Positions 1 through 8,576 of a stretch of DNA of 64,000 bases are shown piece after piece. This DNA comes from Amycolatopsis iheyensis (GTDB taxonomy: Bacteria > Actinomycetota > Actinomycetes > Mycobacteriales > Pseudonocardiaceae). The first letter of the stretch is position 1. Every line of letters starts with the position of its first letter. Position numbers and translations under genes: made by a program. Below the pieces are notes generated by a model. It did not search any database, was not told the origin of the DNA, and was given only the letters and a program-made list of their open reading frames with translations. The stretch spans positions 186,001-250,000 of the forward strand of contig NZ_JAMXQV010000016.1 in the NCBI RefSeq assembly GCF_024703995.1, written 5' to 3'.

Positions 1-1
1 G

Positions 2-2491
2 TCCGGTTCCCCGGCGAGCCGGCCACGGCGCCCCGCGTCCCAGCACCCCCTGTCCGCCTGGCGCGGCAGCCTGCTCGCGCCGGCCGCCGCCGGGGTCGCC
101 ACGCTCTGCGCGGCCACCTCGGTCACCAGCGTCGTCTCCGGGCTGGCCTGGTTCGGCTACCTCTTCGTCGCCGTGCTGCTGATCGCCGCCACCGGGCTCG
201 CGCTGCGGTCGCTGCAGGTGCCGACCGTGCTGGTCGGCCTGGGCCAGCTGCTCGTGCTGCTCTTCCTGATCACCGGCGCGTTCACCACGCACGGGATCCT
301 GCAGGTCATCCCCGGCCCGGAAGCCTTCGGCGAAATCGGGAACACGCTTTCGGCCGCCGCCGAACAGATCCGGGTGGGGCTGCCGCCCGTCGAGGGCAGC
401 CAGCCGATCCTCTGCCTCGTCACGATCCTGATCGGCCTGGTCGCCGTCCTCGTCGACACGCTGACCGTGGCCGCCGCGGCGCCCGCCGCGACCGGGCTGG
501 TGCTGCTCTGCGTCTACGCCGTGCCGGCCGCGTTGAGCGAAGAAATGCTGCCGTGGTGGACGTTCCTGCTCGGCGGCGCCGCGTTCGCGGGCCTGCTGGC
601 CGTCGACGGCAACCACCGGCACCGGCGCTGGCGGACCCGCGAGGCGCCCGGGCGCAGCGGCAAGCCGGCCGTGCTGTCCGCGCCGGTCGCGGTCGTGGCC
701 GCGGCGATCGTGCTCGGCCTCTTCGGCGGGGCGATCACCTGGGTCGGCACGGTCGGGCGGATCCCGTTCGGCAACGGCGGCGACGGCCCGGGCGCGGGCG
801 CCGGCGGGTTCGGCATCCAGCCGTTCACCGAGCTGCGCGGCATGCTCGACCAGGGGTCCAACCGCGAGCTGTTCAAGGTCCGCGGCCTCGGCACCGACCG
901 TCGGCTGCTGCGTGCGCTGACGCTGGACACCTACTACCCCAACAAGGGCTGGGGCCTGCACGACGAGGGCCGCTCGCAGCAGGGCGTCCAGGTCGGGCCG
1001 CAGCTGCCGCCCGCCCCGGGCGACGACGGCAGCGGCGCGGCCCGGCGGATCGACGTCGAGCCGACGAGCTGGCGCGACAACTGGCTGCCGGTCTTCGGCG
1101 CGCCGCGGGTCATCGACGGCGCGGGCACCGGCTACCTGTACGACCAGGTGAGCGGCACGGTCTTCACCACGCGCAGCGAAAACCCGCCGTCGTACACCGA
1201 ATACGCGTCGCTGAAGGAGCCCACGGCCCAGGAGCTGCGGGTGACGTCGCGGGTCGACGACCTGCCGCCGCGCTACACGCAGATCGACCGGGTCGACGAC
1301 CGCGTCCGCGCGAAGACGCAGCAGCTGATCGCCAACGAGTCCAACGACTTCGACCGGGCGTCGGCGATCTGGCGCTACTTCACGGCGCAGAACGGGTTCG
1401 TCTACGACACGAAGACCGCGCCGGCGAACGACGCCGACGCGCTCGCCGACTTCATCCTCAACGGCAAGCGCGGCTTCTGCGAGCAGTTCGCGTCCGCGAT
1501 GGCGGTGATGCTGCGGGTGGCGGGCATCCCGTCGCGGGTGGCGATCGGGTTCACCCCGGGCACCCAGGTGAACGACTACCTGTCGATCAGCAGCCAGGAC
1601 GCGCACGCGTGGGTCGAGGCGTACTTCGGCGAGAAGGGCTGGGTGACGTTCGACCCGACCCCGCTGTCCGACGGCCGCGGCATCACCCCGCCGTACCTGC
1701 AGGCCGGCTCCCAGGACGGCAACCAGCCGGACGACACGCAGGTGGCGCCGAGCACGGTCCAGTCGAGTGCGGCGCCGACCGGCGCCCCGCGCGACACCGA
1801 GCAGAATTCGCAGGCCCAGGGCCCGCAAGCGACCGAAGCGGGCGCGCCGGGCTGGCTGTGGGTGCTCGTCTGGGTGCTGATCACGCTCGCCGTGCTGGCA
1901 ACCTTCCAGGTTCTGGTGGCGACGGTCCTCTACCGAAGACGACCCGAAGCCCAGCCGGAGAGCATGCCGGCGCTGACCGGGTTCCGGGCGGTGCTGAAGA
2001 ACTGGATGCCGCTGATCACCACGGTGTTGTGGGTGGCGGTGCTGGGTGCGCTTTCGTGGCTGCTGGTGTGGTGGTTCAGCTTGATCGTGGTGCTGCTGCT
2101 GGCCGGCCTGCTGGGCCCGTCGGCGGCCCGCGACGTCCGGCGGCGGCGCCGGCTGCAGGAGATCGTCGGGCAGCGGCCGGGCGCGGCGGACGCGGCGTGG
2201 TCGGAGCTGCGGGCGGAGTGCGCGGACCGCGGGCTGCCGATCCCGCCGAGCGACACGATCCGGGTGGCGGGCCAGAAGCTGGCGGCGAAGCACCACCTGG
2301 ACGACGAGGGCCGCGACGGCCTCCGCACGGTCATCGGCGTGGTGGAGCGGTCGTGGTACGGCGAGGACGGCAGGCCCGACCCGACGCTGCCTTCGGCGTT
2401 CGACCACGTGCGGCGGAGCCTGCACCGCAACGCGCCGCTGTCCTGGAAGGGCCGGCTGTTCCCGCGCTCGCTGTTCCGCAACCGCGACTGA
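2..2491 (+). CDS. TgpA-like membrane transglutaminase (5' end outside window)
   Basis: DUF3488/transglutaminase/DUF4129 family membrane protein; the actual substrate is unknown. The frame is open to the left edge, so the N-terminus is missing and 829 codons are visible. Several membrane helices come first, then an extracytoplasmic core with the expected triad: Cys in GKRGFCEQFASAM (about visible residue 493), His in QDAHAWVEAYF and Asp in WVTFDPTP. A Ser/Thr/Gln-rich linker follows, then two more hydrophobic helices near visible residues 620-700 and a cytoplasmic tail. In actinomycetes this gene commonly follows MoxR and DUF58 genes; they would lie to the left. It ends convergent with the DUF3040 gene across a strong hairpin. 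Confidence 0.9.
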   Translation, partial: SGSPASRPRRPASQHPLSAWRGSLLAPAAAGVATLCAATSVTSVVSGLAWFGYLFVAVLLIAATGLALRSLQVPTVLVGLGQLLVLLFLITGAFTTHGILQVIPGPEAFGEIGNTLSAAAEQIRVGLPPVEGSQPILCLVTILIGLVAVLVDTLTVAAAAPAATGLVLLCVYAVPAALSEEMLPWWTFLLGGAAFAGLLAVDGNHRHRRWRTREAPGRSGKPAVLSAPVAVVAAAIVLGLFGGAITWVGTVGRIPFGNGGDGPGAGAGGFGIQPFTELRGMLDQGSNRELFKVRGLGTDRRLLRALTLDTYYPNKGWGLHDEGRSQQGVQVGPQLPPAPGDDGSGAARRIDVEPTSWRDNWLPVFGAPRVIDGAGTGYLYDQVSGTVFTTRSENPPSYTEYASLKEPTAQELRVTSRVDDLPPRYTQIDRVDDRVRAKTQQLIANESNDFDRASAIWRYFTAQNGFVYDTKTAPANDADALADFILNGKRGFCEQFASAMAVMLRVAGIPSRVAIGFTPGTQVNDYLSISSQDAHAWVEAYFGEKGWVTFDPTPLSDGRGITPPYLQAGSQDGNQPDDTQVAPSTVQSSAAPTGAPRDTEQNSQAQGPQATEAGAPGWLWVLVWVLITLAVLATFQVLVATVLYRRRPEAQPESMPALTGFRAVLKNWMPLITTVLWVAVLGALSWLLVWWFSLIVVLLLAGLLGPSAARDVRRRRRLQEIVGQRPGAADAAWSELRAECADRGLPIPPSDTIRVAGQKLAAKHHLDDEGRDGLRTVIGVVERSWYGEDGRPDPTLPSAFDHVRRSLHRNAPLSWKGRLFPRSLFRNRD

Positions 2492-2522
2492 GGCTCGCCC
2501 CCTGGGGCCGAGCACACAAGAA

Positions 2523-2556
2523 GATCCGCGTCTCGCCCGAGGGCGGGACGCGGATC
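2523..2556. terminator. Bidirectional terminator hairpin
   Basis: Near-perfect inverted repeat with 16-nt arms (one G-T wobble) and a two-base loop, lying between the convergent transglutaminase and DUF3040 genes. No clear T-run follows, as is usual in high-GC actinomycetes. Confidence 0.7.
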
Positions 2557-2572
2557 TCGTGGTCTCGCGGCG

Positions 2573-2983
2573 CTACTGTTCCTCGAAACGCTGGCGGAAG
2601 CGCTCCTCCATCCGCTGGGTGAAGGAGCTGCGGCGGCCGGATTGCTTGCCACCGCCGCCGCGGGAGCCCGATCCACCGCCCTTGCCGTCCGCTTCGGCGC
2701 CGTGCCGAATCGATGTGACGGCCAACATGACCCCGAAGAACATCACGAGGAACCCGAGCACGCTGATCAGCGGGATGTCGGCCACCCGGAACTGCGGTAC
2801 CACCACGCCCAGCACCAGCAGGGCCACGCCCACTACGAACAGGGCGATGCCCTGAATACGCCGTCGGCGAGCGGGGCGACGCAACCGGGTGCCACGCACC
2901 GTGGATGCGAACTTGGGGTCCTCGGCATAGAGCTCGCGCTCGATCTGATCGAGCAGCCGCTGCTCATGCTCGGAGAGTGGCAT
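2573..2983 (-). CDS. DUF3040 domain membrane protein
   Basis: Small membrane protein of 136 residues, a family widespread in actinobacteria and of unknown function. The N-terminal MPLSEHEQRLLDQIERELYA is the family signature. A basic stretch (RRPARRRR) precedes two hydrophobic helices at about 45-65 and 70-92, followed by a Gly/Ser-rich, charged C-terminal tail. The ATG is preceded by a strong GGAGGAGGAAAG ribosome binding site. It lies between the TgpA-like gene and dinB, the arrangement commonly seen near the mra/fts region of actinomycetes. Confidence 0.85.
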   Translation of the reverse strand: MPLSEHEQRLLDQIERELYAEDPKFASTVRGTRLRRPARRRRIQGIALFVVGVALLVLGVVVPQFRVADIPLISVLGFLVMFFGVMLAVTSIRHGAEADGKGGGSGSRGGGGKQSGRRSSFTQRMEERFRQRFEEQ

Positions 2984-3554
2984 CTTTCCTCCTCCGGCAC
3001 AGCTGTCGCGGGCGCCGGGCCGCGCAACGTTCTGGACCCAACAGCCAACCCCAGGCGGGGTGGCACTGTCCAGGATACGAGGCCCGCGCCCGGACGACTA
3101 CCCGATCCCGCATCCAGAAGGGATCGAATTGGGCTGAATCCTTCCGGATCGGGGTCGCGGGCGGTCATCGTAGCCGTCGGTAACCAATTCACGGCCTCGG
3201 CGGCGGTGTGGGGGAGGTTGACGGCGGGCAGGATCACCGAGGGTATGCGGACTGGTGGGGCGGGCGTGTGGTGGCCGCGGGGAGGGTGATGAACGAGTCA
3301 CCTGCGCCGGGCGGGGGCGGGCGCCGGGGGCATGGGCCCGCACTCGGCTCGGCTCAGGTCCGGCAGCGAGCAGCCGGGCTTGCCTCGCCGGGCCCGCGAG
3401 AAAGCGGTTGCGCGAGCATCCTCGCAGGGGCCGGAGTCTGCTGAGCCCTCGACGACGGGCTGCCCGGCCATCGCCGAGAGAGCAACGCGCGCCTCACCGA
3501 CCCCCGGCTCACCCCGGCCCTCCGCCCCGCGGCCCTCCCGAACTCACCGCCCCC
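2984..3554. other. Intergenic region without a convincing gene
   Basis: Holds the upstream region of the DUF3040 gene and the 3' flank of dinB. An imperfect inverted repeat at about 3103-3158 is the only structure noticed. The short frames here have no ribosome binding site, no -10 box near their starts and no recognisable protein signature. Confidence 0.5.
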
Positions 3555-4799
3555 TCACTCCTTCCGCGGCCCCAGCAGCGAAGCCGGCCGCACGGCCGCA
3601 GACCCGAAATTCGAGCGGGCCACGTCCGCCGCCACCTCCGCGTCGCGCCACCTCGGCGCCGGTGAGTCGAACACCAGCTGCTCGCCCGCCTCGCCCGTGT
3701 CCAGACCCTCGACCCGCACCCCGATCAGCCGCACCGCCCCCGTCGGCGCGTGCTCGGCCAGCAGCGCCACCGCCACCGCGTGGATCTCGCGGGCCACGTC
3801 CGTCGCCGAGACCAGCGTGCGGGCGCGGGTGATCGTGCGGAAGTCCGCGAACCGCACCTTGATCGACACCGTCCGCCCGCGCACCCCGCGCTCCCGCAGC
3901 GTCGCGCCCACCCGGTTCGCCAGCCGCAGCAGCTCCAGGCCCAGCTCGGCGCGGGAATGGCGGTCCACGTCGAACGTGTGCTCCGCGCCGATCGACTTCT
4001 CCGGCGAGTCGACCACCACCGAGCGCTCGTCCACGCCGTGCGCGAGGCGGTACAGGTGCTCGCCCACCGCCACGCCCAGCGACTTCTTCAGCCGCTCCGG
4101 CGGGAACGCCGCGACGTCGGCGATCGTGTCGAGACCCAGCCGCCGCAGCTGTTCCTCCGTGCGCGCGCCGACGCCCCACAGCGCCGACACCGGCAGCGGG
4201 TGCAGGAACGCCAGGGTCTCCGCCGCCGGCACGACGACCATCCCGTCCGGCTTCGCCATGCCCGAGGCCAGCTTCGCGACGAACTTGACCTTCGCCACCC
4301 CGACCGAGCAGGTGATCCCGTGCTCCGCCGCGACCCGCGCGCGGATCTCCGCCCCCAGCGCGGCCGGCGTGGCACCGAGCCGCCGCAGAGCCCCGCTGAC
4401 GTCCAGGAAGGCCTCGTCGAGGCTCAGTGGTTCGACCAGCGGCGTCAGCTCGCGGAAGATGCCCATCACGCCGCGGGAGACCTCGCTGTAGAGCCCGCCC
4501 GTCGGCGGGATGTTGATCAGGTGCGGGCACAGCCGCTTCGCCGTCGAAAACGGCATCGCCGAGCGCACGCCGAACTTCCGCGCCGGGTAGTTGGCCGCGG
4601 CCACCACCGCGCGCGGCCCGCCGCCGGACACGACCACCGGCCGGTCCGCCAGCTCGGGCCGGGTCCGCAGCTCGACCGACACGAAGAACGCGTCCATGTC
4701 GACGTGCAGCAGCCCGCAGCCGGTGTCGTCCGGCAGCGGTTCCCCCGGCCGGACCCGGAACCGGCCCATGCCTCCTGGCAGCTCAGCGTTTCGCCCCAC
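3555..4799 (-). CDS. dinB: DNA polymerase IV (Y-family translesion polymerase)
   Basis: Error-prone Y-family polymerase that copies past damaged template bases. Catalytic carboxylates are visible: HVDMDAFF (D34, metal-binding) and SLDEAFLD (D128, E129). The nucleotide-contacting YPARKFGVRSAMP is intact, followed by the HhH thumb and a little-finger domain. I place the start at the GTG giving VGRNAELPGG because a TAGCGT -10 box lies exactly 7 nt upstream; a longer frame would begin upstream of the promoter. 414 residues, somewhat longer than the typical ~350-400. No beta-clamp-binding motif was identified with confidence at the C-terminus (ending SLLGPRKE). Confidence 0.93.
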   Translation of the reverse strand: MGRNAELPGGMGRFRVRPGEPLPDDTGCGLLHVDMDAFFVSVELRTRPELADRPVVVSGGGPRAVVAAANYPARKFGVRSAMPFSTAKRLCPHLINIPPTGGLYSEVSRGVMGIFRELTPLVEPLSLDEAFLDVSGALRRLGATPAALGAEIRARVAAEHGITCSVGVAKVKFVAKLASGMAKPDGMVVVPAAETLAFLHPLPVSALWGVGARTEEQLRRLGLDTIADVAAFPPERLKKSLGVAVGEHLYRLAHGVDERSVVVDSPEKSIGAEHTFDVDRHSRAELGLELLRLANRVGATLRERGVRGRTVSIKVRFADFRTITRARTLVSATDVAREIHAVAVALLAEHAPTGAVRLIGVRVEGLDTGEAGEQLVFDSPAPRWRDAEVAADVARSNFGSAAVRPASLLGPRKE

Positions 4800-4806
4800 G
4801 GCCCGG

Positions 4807-4812
4807 ACGCTA
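4807..4812 (-). promoter_or_regulatory. -10 box of dinB (leaderless)
   Basis: TAGCGT on the minus strand, 7 nt before the dinB GTG, so the transcript should begin at or next to the start codon. Confidence 0.55.
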
Positions 4813-4874
4813 CCGGCCACCACCGACAGTTTCGGTTCGAGCGGCAGCGCGACGGCCGAAACCCGCCGGAAGGG

Positions 4875-5600
4875 TCAGGCGAGCCGCGCGACCGCGTGCA
4901 GCCGGCCGGCGATGTCCCGCAGCACCGGCGACTCCGCCGCCGCCCGCTCGAACTCCGCCAGCTCGTCTTCGCGGACGTCCCCGCCGACCAGGTCCGCGAT
5001 CACCCGGTCCCCTTGCACCAGCGTGACGTCCAGGCCCGCGGCCTCCAGCTCGGCCCGCAGGCCGGCCGCGGAGTACCGGCGTAGCACCGTGTCGCCGGCC
5101 ACGATCCCGTCCGCGCTTTCGAGCAGCTGCCGGGCCTCGCCGACCCGGCCCGACAACGCGCGGTTCAGCACCGCCGCGTGCCGGTTCGCGACCAGCACCG
5201 ACACCGCGCCACCCGGCGCGACCGCCGCGGCCAGCGCGGCCAGCACCGCGGCCGGGTCGTCGACGATCTCCAGCAGGCCGTGCGCCAGCACCAGGTCGGC
5301 CGAGCCGGCCTCGACGTAGCGGCCGAGCGCGTCGGAGTCGTCCGCGACCACCGTGATCAGGTCGGAAACGCCCTCTTCCTCGGCTCGGCGCTGCAGCGTG
5401 GCCAGGGCGTTCGGGCTCGGCTCGACGACCGTCACCCGGCAGCCCGCCGCCGCGAACGGCACGGCCCAGCCACCGCTGCCGCCACCCACGTCGACGACGA
5501 GGGGGTGCTCGGCGCCCCGGGCGCGCGCGGCCTTCAGCTCGGCCTCGAGCACCCGGCGAACGGCGCCCGAACCCCGGGCGGCCACGGTCTCCGTCTTCAT
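4875..5600 (-). CDS. Class I SAM-dependent methyltransferase
   Basis: Soluble methyltransferase of 241 residues with unknown substrate. The SAM-binding motif I is VVDVGGGSGGWAVPF, followed by the acidic end of strand 2 (VTVVEPSPNAL) and a motif IV region (SADLVLAHGLLEIVDDP). The start at ATG (MKTETVAARG) is chosen because a TACCCT -10 box sits 7 nt upstream, implying a leaderless mRNA. It is divergent from parA; nothing else nearby indicates its substrate. The fold resembles UbiE/SmtA-type small-molecule or tRNA wobble-base methyltransferases, but this is not decidable from the sequence alone. Confidence 0.8.
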   Translation of the reverse strand: MKTETVAARGSGAVRRVLEAELKAARARGAEHPLVVDVGGGSGGWAVPFAAAGCRVTVVEPSPNALATLQRRAEEEGVSDLITVVADDSDALGRYVEAGSADLVLAHGLLEIVDDPAAVLAALAAAVAPGGAVSVLVANRHAAVLNRALSGRVGEARQLLESADGIVAGDTVLRRYSAAGLRAELEAAGLDVTLVQGDRVIADLVGGDVREDELAEFERAAAESPVLRDIAGRLHAVARLA

Positions 5601-5607
5601 GCCGCAC

Positions 5608-5613
5608 AGGGTA
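5608..5613 (-). promoter_or_regulatory. -10 box of the methyltransferase gene (leaderless)
   Basis: TACCCT on the minus strand, 7 nt before the ATG at 5600. Confidence 0.5.
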
Positions 5614-5693
5614 GTGCCCGCCCCCGCCCGCCTCCCCGGCTCCTCCCTTCGAGTGAACGCCCCTTGCCTGACGGCGCGCCGCGCGCGCACCCG

Positions 5694-5699
5694 TAGGCT
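5694..5699 (+). promoter_or_regulatory. -10 box of the ParA gene (leaderless)
   Basis: TAGGCT, 7 nt before the GTG at 5707. Confidence 0.5.
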
Positions 5700-5706
5700 G
5701 GACGAC

Positions 5707-6600
5707 GTGCACACGGTCGCCGTACTCAGCCTCAAGGGAGGCGTCGGCAAGACGACGGTCGCTCTCGGTATCGCGTCCGCCGCCCTGCGTAGGGGCACCC
5801 GGGCGCTGGTGGTCGACCTGGACCCGCAGGGCAACGCCACCACCTCGCTCGACCCGCCCTACACCGACGCCACCCTCGCGGACGTGCTCGAAACCCCCAC
5901 CCGGGCGATGCTGGAGCGAGCCATCGCGCCGAGCGTCTGGAGCGAGGACGTCGACGTCCTCGTCGGCGCCGAAGAGCTGGAGCTGCTCAACGACCCGGAC
6001 GCCGATCCGCAGCGGCTGGCGAACTTCTCCCGCGCGCTCGACGAGCTCGACCGCGAGCCGTTGCGCGAAACACCGTACGAGCTGGTGATCCTGGACTGCC
6101 CGCCGTCGCTGGGCCGGCTGACGAAGTCGGCGCTGGTGGCCGCGGACAGCGCGTTGATCGTCACCGAGCCCACGATCTACGCCGTCGCCGGCGCGAACCG
6201 GGCCCTGGAAGCGATCGAGAAGATCCGCAAGGAGCTCAACCCGGACCTGCGCCCGATCGGCGTCCTGGTGAACAAGCTGCGCGTGCGGTCCTACGAGCAC
6301 CAGTTCCGGATCGCCGAGCTGCGCGACAACTTCGGCTCACTGGTGATGCCGACGGCGATCACCGACCGGCTGGCGGTGCAGCAGGCCCAGGGCGCGTGCA
6401 GCCCGATCCACGAGTGGCACTCCCCCGGCGCGCAGGAGATCGCGCTGACGTTCAACATGGTGCTGGCGAAGATCCTGCGCTCCACCCGGGCGGGCCGGCA
6501 CCGCGTCGCGGGTGAGGACCCCGAGGGCCCGGACTGGCCCGAAGGTCCCGCACCGGAGACACCCGAGGCCCCGGCCGAGGTGTCCGAAACCACCGGATGA
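5707..6600 (+). CDS. ParA/MinD-family ATPase
   Basis: Deviant Walker A ATPase of 297 residues. The P-loop LSLKGGVGKTTVALGIA starts a few residues from the N-terminus; Walker A' is VVDLDPQGNATTSL and Walker B is LVILDCPPSLG. There is no N-terminal DNA-binding extension and no ParB partner here, so it is an orphan ParA-like protein rather than the main chromosome-segregation ParA, which normally sits beside the origin. The tail after about residue 265 is acidic and Pro/Glu-rich. The GTG start follows a -10 box by 7 nt. It is followed 3 nt later by nei2 and is probably cotranscribed with it. Confidence 0.87.
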   Translation: MHTVAVLSLKGGVGKTTVALGIASAALRRGTRALVVDLDPQGNATTSLDPPYTDATLADVLETPTRAMLERAIAPSVWSEDVDVLVGAEELELLNDPDADPQRLANFSRALDELDREPLRETPYELVILDCPPSLGRLTKSALVAADSALIVTEPTIYAVAGANRALEAIEKIRKELNPDLRPIGVLVNKLRVRSYEHQFRIAELRDNFGSLVMPTAITDRLAVQQAQGACSPIHEWHSPGAQEIALTFNMVLAKILRSTRAGRHRVAGEDPEGPDWPEGPAPETPEAPAEVSETTG

Positions 6601-6603
6601 GCC

Positions 6604-7413
6604 GTGCCCGAAGGTGACACCGTCTACCTCGTCGCCCGGCGCCTGGAGAAGGCATTGGCGGGGAAGACGCTGCTGCGCGGCGAGTTCCGCGTGCCGCAAC
6701 TGGCCACTGTGGACCTCGCCGGGCGCGAAGTGCTCAGCGTCGGCACCGTCGGCAAGCACTTGTTCATGCGCTTCTCCGGCGACCTGACGCTGCACTCGCA
6801 CCTGATGATGGACGGCATGTGGGACGTCAACGTCCGCGGCGGGCGGTGGCACCTGCCGGCGCACTACGCGCGGGTGATCCTGACCGCGGCCGACGTCCAG
6901 GTGATCGGGTTCCGCGTGCACGACCTCAAACTCGTGGCCACGGCGAAGGAACACGACCTCGTCGCCCACCTGGGTCCCGACCTGCTCGATCCGGAGTGGA
7001 CGGACGAGCACGCCGAGCGCGCGGTCGCGAACCTGACCGCCGACCCGGCGCGCGAGCTGGGACTCGCCCTGCTGGACCAGCGCGTGCTGGCCGGCGTCGG
7101 CAACCTCTACAAGTGCGAGATCGCCTTCCTGCTCGGCGTCACCCCGTGGACCCCGGTGTCCGAAGTGGACGCCGCGCAGGCGGTCGCGCTGGCCCGCAAG
7201 CTGCTGACGACCAACATCCGGGCCGGGACCTTCGCCCAGAGCACCACCGGTCACGTCAACCGCACCCGGAAGAACTGGGTGTACGAGCGCACCCGCTTCG
7301 GCTGCTTCCGCTGCGGCGGCAAGGTCCAGGTCCGCCAGCAGGGCCACGACGTCCAGCGGCGGCCGACGTGGTTCTGCCCGAAGGACCAGACAGGTCCCTA
7401 CCCACCGCAGTAG
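6604..7413 (+). CDS. nei2: Fpg/Nei-family DNA glycosylase (endonuclease VIII, Nei2 type)
   Basis: Base-excision repair glycosylase/AP lyase of 269 residues. The N-terminal MPEGDT is diagnostic of Nei: after Met removal the Pro is the Schiff-base nucleophile and the Glu is the second catalytic residue. The HhH/H2TH region LLDQRVLAGVGNLYKCEIAF binds DNA. The C-terminal zinc finger is CFRCGGKV...FCPKDQ, with all four Cys present. The GTG begins right after the parA stop, suggesting translational coupling. The finger sets it apart from zinc-less Nei1-type proteins and matches the mycobacterial Nei2 group. Confidence 0.92.
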   Translation: MPEGDTVYLVARRLEKALAGKTLLRGEFRVPQLATVDLAGREVLSVGTVGKHLFMRFSGDLTLHSHLMMDGMWDVNVRGGRWHLPAHYARVILTAADVQVIGFRVHDLKLVATAKEHDLVAHLGPDLLDPEWTDEHAERAVANLTADPARELGLALLDQRVLAGVGNLYKCEIAFLLGVTPWTPVSEVDAAQAVALARKLLTTNIRAGTFAQSTTGHVNRTRKNWVYERTRFGCFRCGGKVQVRQQGHDVQRRPTWFCPKDQTGPYPPQ

Positions 7414-7416
7414 GCT
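7411..7416 (+). promoter_or_regulatory. -10 box before a 20-codon ORF upstream of add
   Basis: TAGGCT overlapping the nei2 stop region, 7 nt before a GTG at 7424; the identical hexamer and spacing occur before parA. Confidence 0.45.
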
Positions 7417-7423
7417 GCACCCC

Positions 7424-7486
7424 GTGACGTCGTTCAAGCTCCCGCTCTACGGGGCCGACACCGAACGCGGCGACCTCGCTCCCTGA
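7424..7486 (+). CDS. Possible leaderless small ORF (leader peptide) upstream of add
   Basis: A 20-codon frame, MTSFKLPLYGADTERGDLAP, starting with GTG exactly 7 nt after a -10 hexamer. In actinobacteria a start codon at the transcript 5' end is usually translated, so a short peptide is plausible. It ends 49 nt before add. It has no recognised relatives and could be incidental; the support is the promoter geometry only. If real, it would be a leader peptide or the remnant of a larger gene. Confidence 0.35.
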   Translation: MTSFKLPLYGADTERGDLAP

Positions 7487-7535
7487 GCCGTCCGCGCCTC
7501 CCGTCACCCTTCTCGACACCCCAGGGAGCTTTGTC

Positions 7536-8564
7536 ATGCCCGGAATCCGCGCCTTTGCGCACGCCTTGCCCAAGGTCGAACTGCACGTCCACCTCGTCGG
7601 CTCGGCGAGCCTGCCGACCGTCCTCGAACTGGCCCGGCGGCGGCCGTCGGCCGGTGTCCCCACCGACGCGCGGGAGCTCGCGGAGTTCTTCACCTTCCGC
7701 GACTTCGCCCACTTCCTCACCGGCTACCTCGCGGTCACCTCGCTCGTGCGCGACCGCCACGACATCCACACCCTGGTGGCCGGCCTGGCCGCGGATCTCG
7801 CCGCGCAGAACTGCCGCTACGCCGAAGTCACCGTGACGCCGTACAACCACCTGCTCGACGGGATGCCCGGCGACGAGCTGCTGAGCGGGCTGGAAACCGG
7901 CCGGGCCCGCGCCGCCGAGCTGGGCGTCGAACTGGCCTGGTGCTTCGACATTCCCGGCGAAAAGGGCGCCAAGGCCGGGCAGGAGACGCTCGTGTTCGCG
8001 CTGCGCGAACGCCCGGAAGGCCTGGTGTCCTTCGGGCTCGGCGGGCCGGAGCTGGGCGTCGGGCGCGCACGGTTCGAGCCGTTCTTCACCCGCGCCAGGG
8101 AAGCCGGGCTGCACAGCGTCCCGCACGCCGGCGAAACCACCGGCCCGGCCACGATCTGGTCCGCGCTGCACGACCTCGGCGCCGAGCGGATCGGCCACGG
8201 CACCAGCTGCGCCGGCGACCCGGCCCTGCTGGAACACCTTGCGGCGCACCGGATCCCGCTGGAGGTGTGCCCGACGTCGAACGTGCGCACCGGCCAGGTG
8301 CCGAGCATCGCCGCGCACCCGGTGCGGCGCATGCTCGACCACGGCGTCGTCGTCACGCTCAACACCGACGACCCGCCGATGTTCGGCGCCACGCTCACCG
8401 GCGAGTACGTCGCCGTCGCCGAAGCACTGGGCCTGTCGGCCCTCGAACTGGTGCGGCTGGCGGAGAACGCCGTCGACGCGTCCTTCCTCGACGAGCGGCG
8501 GAAGGCTCTCCTGCGGAGCGAGATCACACAAATAACGTTGCCGGACCCCGGGAACTTCGCCTAG
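7536..8564 (+). CDS. add: Adenosine deaminase
   Basis: Zn-dependent deaminase converting (deoxy)adenosine to (deoxy)inosine in purine salvage; 342 residues, the usual length. Visible motifs in order: the metal-binding KVELHVHL near residue 15, HAGE (His and catalytic Glu), GHGTS, the SNV segment (PTSNVRTG) and NTDDPPMF with the metal-binding Asp. The ATG has an AGGGAG ribosome binding site 8 nt upstream. A related adenine deaminase cannot be fully excluded because the family shares these motifs. Transcription may start before the small ORF at 7424. Confidence 0.9.
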   Translation: MPGIRAFAHALPKVELHVHLVGSASLPTVLELARRRPSAGVPTDARELAEFFTFRDFAHFLTGYLAVTSLVRDRHDIHTLVAGLAADLAAQNCRYAEVTVTPYNHLLDGMPGDELLSGLETGRARAAELGVELAWCFDIPGEKGAKAGQETLVFALRERPEGLVSFGLGGPELGVGRARFEPFFTRAREAGLHSVPHAGETTGPATIWSALHDLGAERIGHGTSCAGDPALLEHLAAHRIPLEVCPTSNVRTGQVPSIAAHPVRRMLDHGVVVTLNTDDPPMFGATLTGEYVAVAEALGLSALELVRLAENAVDASFLDERRKALLRSEITQITLPDPGNFA

Positions 8565-8576
8565 CGTGGCAGTACA

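Noticed and set aside
3098..3444. Short frames on both strands between the DUF3040 gene and dinB
   Set aside because: No ribosome binding site, no -10 at the start and no recognisable protein pattern.
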